From an uncultured Ignavibacteria bacterium (GTDB taxonomy: Bacteria; Bacteroidota; Ignavibacteria; Tepidaquicellales; Tepidaquicellaceae): a stretch of DNA of 9,576 bases. Shown piece after piece: positions 6,167-9,576 of this stretch; positions within the stretch are counted from its first letter, which is position 1, and every line of letters begins with the position of its first letter. The notes under the pieces were generated by a model. It was not told the origin of the DNA. It worked only from the letters and a program-made list of their open reading frames with translations, and made no database searches. The stretch is taken from contig CALEVL010000138.1 of the NCBI GenBank assembly GCA_937924675.1, positions 1-9,576 of the forward strand. The letters are read 5' to 3'. Position numbers and translations under genes: made by a program.

Positions 6167-6178
6167 GATTGTACAATC
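6167..6178. repeat. 12-bp perfect palindrome
   Basis: GATTGTACAATC is a perfect palindrome. Just to its left is another ACAATC (6156-6161), so ACAATC-CCCT-GATTGT also forms an inverted pair. It lies in the 75-bp gap between the hsdS remnant and the stop of the small membrane-protein gene. It may be a protein-binding or recombination site, or chance. Confidence 0.35.
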
Positions 6179-6221
6179 CAAGTTCTGATTGCACACTACT
6201 TCCAATGGCCAAGCTCTCTTG

Positions 6222-6638
6222 CTATTTAGTTCGTTCGAAAGTGACAATAATATTCTTTTCCAGTTTGGCTATCGCGTTTCTGGCATTGAGTATCGCTTGA
6301 TAGTTCTTCTTTTCTCCTGGCATTCGGCTCTGTCCAATTATGATGTTAATCTCTCTTGATATTTCAAGGTAGATTATCCTTTTCTTCTCTCTAACGTAAC
6401 ATGCCCAAGCTGTGGAAAGCAGATCTGAGGATGCATCATCTAATTCGTGTAATTGATCTTCACTCAATGCAGCATTTAGGTATTCGGCATGATAATTTAA
6501 TAATATTCTAGACAGGTTTCCGCACTTTTCTCTAACCTTTACTCTTGGCCTTAACCAAAATTCCAGGAAATACTGTGAAAGGATAAATACTCCCACACCA
6601 GATAATACTGTAACAAGAGCTGTTGACAAGTTTTCCAT
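6222..6638 (-). CDS. Small single-pass membrane protein linked to the Type I RM genes
   Basis: The ATG at 6638 gives 138 residues. A TTG two codons upstream (6644) would extend it to 140, but ATG is preferred; no Shine-Dalgarno marks either. Residues about 5-28 form one membrane helix (ALVTVLSGVGVFILSQYFLEF), followed by a basic WLRPRVKVREK boundary, so the rest is probably cytoplasmic. The remainder is helical, with LSRILLNYHAEYLNA (42-56) and a C-terminal ARNAIAKLEKNI helix. This layout, a GV-x-VF-x-L membrane helix then a cytosolic helical domain, resembles small hypothetical proteins I have seen scattered among accessory genes; I know no function. It follows hsdS by 67 bp on the same strand and is probably co-transcribed. 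It sits between two copies of the hsdS tail, so it seems to have arrived with an hsdS exchange. Confidence 0.75.
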   Translation of the reverse strand: MENLSTALVTVLSGVGVFILSQYFLEFWLRPRVKVREKCGNLSRILLNYHAEYLNAALSEDQLHELDDASSDLLSTAWACYVREKKRIIYLEISREINIIIGQSRMPGEKKNYQAILNARNAIAKLEKNIIVTFERTK

Positions 6639-6705
6639 GTTCAATAAATAAGTTTGGTCAATTAATCTGTTCTGATACTTTTGGGGCTACATCGCTTATA
6701 GGCTT

Positions 6706-7905
6706 TCACCCCACCCGCACCTGCCCGTTCATCAGCATCGGTAAGAGCCAGTCGCGGAGATGGGAGAGTTGTTGGTTTTCGATTTCAGTGTTCATCGTCA
6801 TTTCAAACATTGGTGCGATTATCTTTTCAAGCCTTTGCGTCAACTCTATGGTTGGAATGACTATCCTGCTTTGCTGCAAATGATCTTGTGTAATGTGACC
6901 CATTGTTGTCTTTCGATTCTCGGCCATCATTTTAAAGTGTTGCAGATAGTTTAAAAGTTGAAAGTAGTAGAACGATTTTGGATACTTGTCAGATGTTACT
7001 TTGAAAATATGCTGATTCAGTGCGCCTTTTCCACCAGTCCAGATCTTTATTTCTAAAGATGCTGACCAAGAAAATAGTACATCTCCATTTTCGACTATCG
7101 CTTTTTTCGGAATATCAGGACGAACAAGTTCTGTGTTTGACGAAAACCCTTCGTTCATTTCTCGGATCTTTATGACTTTCAAAGATTCATCATTGATTGG
7201 TCTGTATTTTTGACAGGGCAAGCCATTTACATATTCTGCAATATCCAACAAGGTGCCCACCCCCCACCCCTCCGGCACATGCCTCTTCAACTCCTCATTC
7301 CACACCATCTTGCCGCCGCTTGATTTGTAGGGCTTGCCGTTGGCATCGGGAAAATCAAACTGCACAAACCAGTAATCGTATAAAGTCTTTGCCATTGACT
7401 CCAGCTCGGCGTTGATGCGGTTGTTGAGTTCGATCTTGGAGTCTAAAGAGGAAAGGACTGAGGCGATTTTTTGTTGGTTTTGAATGTCTGTGTTAGGTAT
7501 AAGAAAGTCCAGAATCTGATCCTTGTCTCCACGAGGCATTTTCGTTCCCTTCGAGCCTCTCATCATATGTATGAAGAATTCATCACCAAACATTGAGTAA
7601 TAGATGAACTTTGGATTAAATCCATCTTTGACTTCAAATACTAAAACATCGGCAGAACAACCTCCACTCTTGTCTGCAAACCAAATCTTTTTTAGATATG
7701 GACGAATGTTACCAACCAATATGTTATTCTCAACATAAGAAGGCATACTGTCACCTTTTGGCGGAAGTCCCGAAGCTAAAACTGCACCATTCTTGTTTTG
7801 CAATAAGTTATCGGTAGTTATGAAATTTTCAAGATTGACTTGGTCCGCGCCAATTCTCTTAGTCGAGTAATTTACTGCTTCTGATAGTCTGACGAATTTA
7901 TTCAC
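6706..7905 (-). CDS. hsdS: Type I restriction-modification specificity subunit
   Basis: This 399-aa protein is the DNA-recognition subunit of a Type I system and sets the target sequence for methylation by HsdM. It has the usual two half-sites. TRD1 covers about 1-140. A central conserved helix covers about 140-183 (QQKIASVLSSLDSKIELNNR, then MAKTLYDYWFVQFDF). TRD2 covers about 205-350, starting PEGWGVGTLLDIAEYVNG. A distal conserved helix and tail run from about 351 to 399, ending LRDWLLPMLMNGQV. Length is normal for the family. The start is a GTG at 7905-7903 that overlaps the hsdM stop (GTGA), giving tight translational coupling. By eye, the central and distal conserved blocks are richer in GC than the two TRDs, as expected when TRDs are exchanged between alleles. 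The last 67 bp occur again at 6081-6147. Confidence 0.95.
   Translation of the reverse strand: MNKFVRLSEAVNYSTKRIGADQVNLENFITTDNLLQNKNGAVLASGLPPKGDSMPSYVENNILVGNIRPYLKKIWFADKSGGCSADVLVFEVKDGFNPKFIYYSMFGDEFFIHMMRGSKGTKMPRGDKDQILDFLIPNTDIQNQQKIASVLSSLDSKIELNNRINAELESMAKTLYDYWFVQFDFPDANGKPYKSSGGKMVWNEELKRHVPEGWGVGTLLDIAEYVNGLPCQKYRPINDESLKVIKIREMNEGFSSNTELVRPDIPKKAIVENGDVLFSWSASLEIKIWTGGKGALNQHIFKVTSDKYPKSFYYFQLLNYLQHFKMMAENRKTTMGHITQDHLQQSRIVIPTIELTQRLEKIIAPMFEMTMNTEIENQQLSHLRDWLLPMLMNGQVRVG
6708..6774. repeat. Direct repeat copy B within the hsdS 3' end
   Basis: This is the intact-gene copy of the 67-bp direct repeat, encoding the final conserved HsdS tail. It differs from copy A at four positions. 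The shared tract reads from ACCCCACCCGCACC to GATGGGAGAG on the plus strand. Confidence 0.85.
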
Positions 7906-9524
7906 TTAATTAGACTCTTTAAGTGTTTTTGAATCTCCTTTTCTAGGTTTCTGCTTTCACCAAAAAAAATATCTAGCATCTTGCTGAACTCCTCCATCTT
8001 CTCCTCAAACTCCTCCTTCGTAATATCCACATACTCAATCTTCACCTCAAAATACTGCCCCGCGCTGAGTGAGTAGTTCTTCTCCTTTATCTGCTCGTAA
8101 GAAACCACTACGGTAAAGTCTTCCACAGCTTCGTGCTTGTTGAATGTGTTTATGATCAGATCTTCCTCTTCGGGCGAGAGAAGGGTTTTCTGATTCTTTC
8201 CTTCTTTAACTTTTGTTCCGAGCTTGGATGCATCCATCAGAACAATGTCGCCTTTTGTATTTGCCTTGTCTAAGAACAGTATGGAAACGTTTGTGCCGGT
8301 GGTTGCAAATATGTTGCTCGGCATGCTTACAACGCCGCGGAGCATTCTGTCCTCAACGAGCCGCTCACGGATCTTCTTCTCAATCCCGCTCTGCGCAGTG
8401 ATGAATCCTGTCGGCACTACAATCGCCGCCCTGCCCTTTGCGGATAAGGAAAACATTATGTGCTGTATGAAAAGCAGATAGATCGCCATCTTGTCCTTGT
8501 CCTTCTTCGGCACATTCGGCAATCCGGCAAAGAAGCGCTCGTGATTATGCTTGGTATCAAGGTCGGCTACGTAATCGCTGAAGTCAAGCTTGAACGGAGG
8601 ATTGGAAACGATATAATCAAATGTCTTAAGCTTATCGCCGTCTTTATGAAACGGCGTAAGCATCGTGTTTCCCTGTATGATGTTCTGAATGGAGTGCACG
8701 AGATTGTTGAGGATGAGATTGAGTCTCAGCATGCCTGATGATTTCTGTGAAATGTCCTGCGAGTAGATCGTGCATTTGTCTTCACCTATGGCATGCGCAA
8801 GGTTCATCAGCAATGTGCCTGAACCTGCGGCAGGATCGTAACAGGTTACATTCTTTACGGTCTTGTCAACAAGAATCGAAGCCATGATCTTTGCAACTGC
8901 ATGCGGCGTGTAATACTCCGCATACTTGCCGCCGCCGTCTTTGTTGTAATCCTTTATGAGGTATTCAAAAATGGTAGAGAAGAAATCAAACTTGAGAGTG
9001 AAAATTTTCTCAAAGCTGAAATTTACCAATTGGTTAACAATCGCCCTGCAAAAGTCATCGCGCTTGGAACTGTCTGTAATGTAATTGCTGATTTCGTCAA
9101 ACAGAATTATCCTCGCGCCTGTGCCGGTCTTAACCGCAAAGATGTCGTTGTTGTAAATTGCAATGTCGCGCAATGTGTCGTCAAAGAGTTTCGCAAAGTC
9201 TTTCGTGTTCTGATTGTTGAACAGGTTAGACAAGTAATGCTCCCTCTTCAGCTTCGCGCTGTCGGGGTTCATGCGCATCAGTAGCATTTCGTATTGCTTG
9301 TCGGAATATTTTGCAATTTCCTGTTCCCAGTTTTCGGCTTTCTCTAAATTGGGATCAAGCTGTTTGAGCTCATAACCGAACTTGTCGTTCATGAACTTAT
9401 ACAGGAACACCTGCGTAATAATCTTGAATTCATTGCCGTCGTTCCCGAGTCCGTGAGATGCGCAGATTGCCTTGAGACTGTCAATCAGCTCCTTTGTCTT
9501 TGCGGTAAATTCCTGTGCTACCAT
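7902..9524 (-). CDS. hsdM: Type I restriction-modification DNA adenine methyltransferase subunit
   Basis: This 540-aa protein methylates adenine-N6 at the site chosen by HsdS, using S-adenosylmethionine. The N-terminal helical HsdM domain covers about 1-160. Next come YYTP (204-207), the AdoMet-binding motif I in CYDPAAGSGTLL (228-239), and the catalytic motif IV NPPF (308-311) in DYIVSNPPFKLDF. IVVPTGF (368-374) and GVVSMPSNIFATTGTNVSILF (397-417) belong to the same N6_Mtase domain. The acidic Glu/Lys-rich C-terminal helix (about 503-540) is probably the HsdS-docking segment. Length and motif order are normal, and nothing suggests inactivation. The ATG at 9524 is preceded by AAGGAG at seven bases. 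Its TGA stop overlaps the hsdS GTG. No hsdR is visible downstream, so the nuclease subunit must lie upstream of the window, elsewhere, or be absent. Confidence 0.96.
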   Translation of the reverse strand: MVAQEFTAKTKELIDSLKAICASHGLGNDGNEFKIITQVFLYKFMNDKFGYELKQLDPNLEKAENWEQEIAKYSDKQYEMLLMRMNPDSAKLKREHYLSNLFNNQNTKDFAKLFDDTLRDIAIYNNDIFAVKTGTGARIILFDEISNYITDSSKRDDFCRAIVNQLVNFSFEKIFTLKFDFFSTIFEYLIKDYNKDGGGKYAEYYTPHAVAKIMASILVDKTVKNVTCYDPAAGSGTLLMNLAHAIGEDKCTIYSQDISQKSSGMLRLNLILNNLVHSIQNIIQGNTMLTPFHKDGDKLKTFDYIVSNPPFKLDFSDYVADLDTKHNHERFFAGLPNVPKKDKDKMAIYLLFIQHIMFSLSAKGRAAIVVPTGFITAQSGIEKKIRERLVEDRMLRGVVSMPSNIFATTGTNVSILFLDKANTKGDIVLMDASKLGTKVKEGKNQKTLLSPEEEDLIINTFNKHEAVEDFTVVVSYEQIKEKNYSLSAGQYFEVKIEYVDITKEEFEEKMEEFSKMLDIFFGESRNLEKEIQKHLKSLIK

Positions 9525-9576
9525 GCCTGCACTCCTTTATATTCGTCCATGTATTCTTTCACGAGTAAATTATTTA
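9518..9576 (-). CDS. Possible 3' end of an upstream gene (partial)
   Basis: A frame open from the window edge encodes NNLLVKEYMDEYKGVQAW and stops at a TAG (9520-9518), overlapping the hsdM ATG by seven bases. Eighteen codons are too few to identify, and it could be chance. The overlap would fit an operon in which another gene precedes hsdM. Confidence 0.3.
   Translation of the reverse strand, partial: NNLLVKEYMDEYKGVQAW
9532..9537 (-). promoter_or_regulatory. Ribosome binding site of hsdM
   Basis: AAGGAG on the minus strand, seven bases before the ATG at 9524, a canonical Shine-Dalgarno site that fixes the hsdM start. Confidence 0.75.

Noticed and set aside
6081..6774. Insertion sequence or composite transposon bounded by the 67-bp repeats
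   Set aside because: The repeats are direct, encode the HsdS tail, and enclose no transposase, so recombination between hsdS alleles explains them better.
8901..9284. A 127-codon plus-strand open frame opposite hsdM
   Set aside because: It lies wholly antisense to well-conserved HsdM coding sequence, and its translation has no recognisable domain. It is a by-product of hsdM codon use. The same applies to the other plus-strand frames opposite hsdM, hsdS and the cassette genes.

Overview
The window looks like an accessory region of a bacterial chromosome. By eye it is moderately AT-rich, and nearly all credible genes read on the minus strand. A-rich leaders with few strong Shine-Dalgarno sites, together with the style of the Type I restriction-modification proteins, would fit a Bacteroidota/Ignavibacteriota-like lineage. 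That assignment is a weak inference; no rRNA or other marker gene is present.

Read in the direction of transcription (right to left), the window opens with a Type I restriction-modification pair. The methyltransferase HsdM (9524-7902) overlaps the specificity subunit HsdS (7905-6706) by a GTGA junction. It is followed by a small single-pass membrane protein (6638-6222). A 67-bp near-copy of the hsdS 3' end sits just beyond (6081-6147), the scar of an earlier hsdS or of a recombination event. No hsdR is in view. From about 6000 to 5150 lies a gene-poor stretch with a small, possibly broken membrane-protein frame, a long imperfect inverted repeat, and a sigma-54-like promoter candidate placed just ahead of the next operon.

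The second block (5150-826) is a tight four-gene operon with gaps of 23, 24 and 12 bp: (1) a 250-aa protein with a glycine-zipper segment and an E/F-rich leader; (2) a 417-aa zinc metallopeptidase-like protein with HEVGH and a downstream ExxAD motif; (3) a 444-aa helical protein with a tandem 12-residue 'VTNSS' repeat near its N-terminus; (4) a 307-aa protein with a PG_binding_1 domain, a Pro/Thr linker and a DUF2272-like (NlpC/P60/CHAP-fold-like) C-terminus. Genes 1 and 4 are unrelated in their bodies, yet both begin with the same leader pattern (F-[DE]-x-N-E-x-x-L-x-P-E-x-F), and neither has a Sec signal peptide. This suggests a common sorting, loading or processing signal, with the operon metallopeptidase as one possible processing enzyme. 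It is the best candidate here for an undescribed system: a leader-tagged, cell-envelope-acting cassette. Its function is not proven by the sequence.

The left edge (669-1) holds the N-terminal 223 residues of an amidohydrolase-2 family metal hydrolase, which continues beyond the window.
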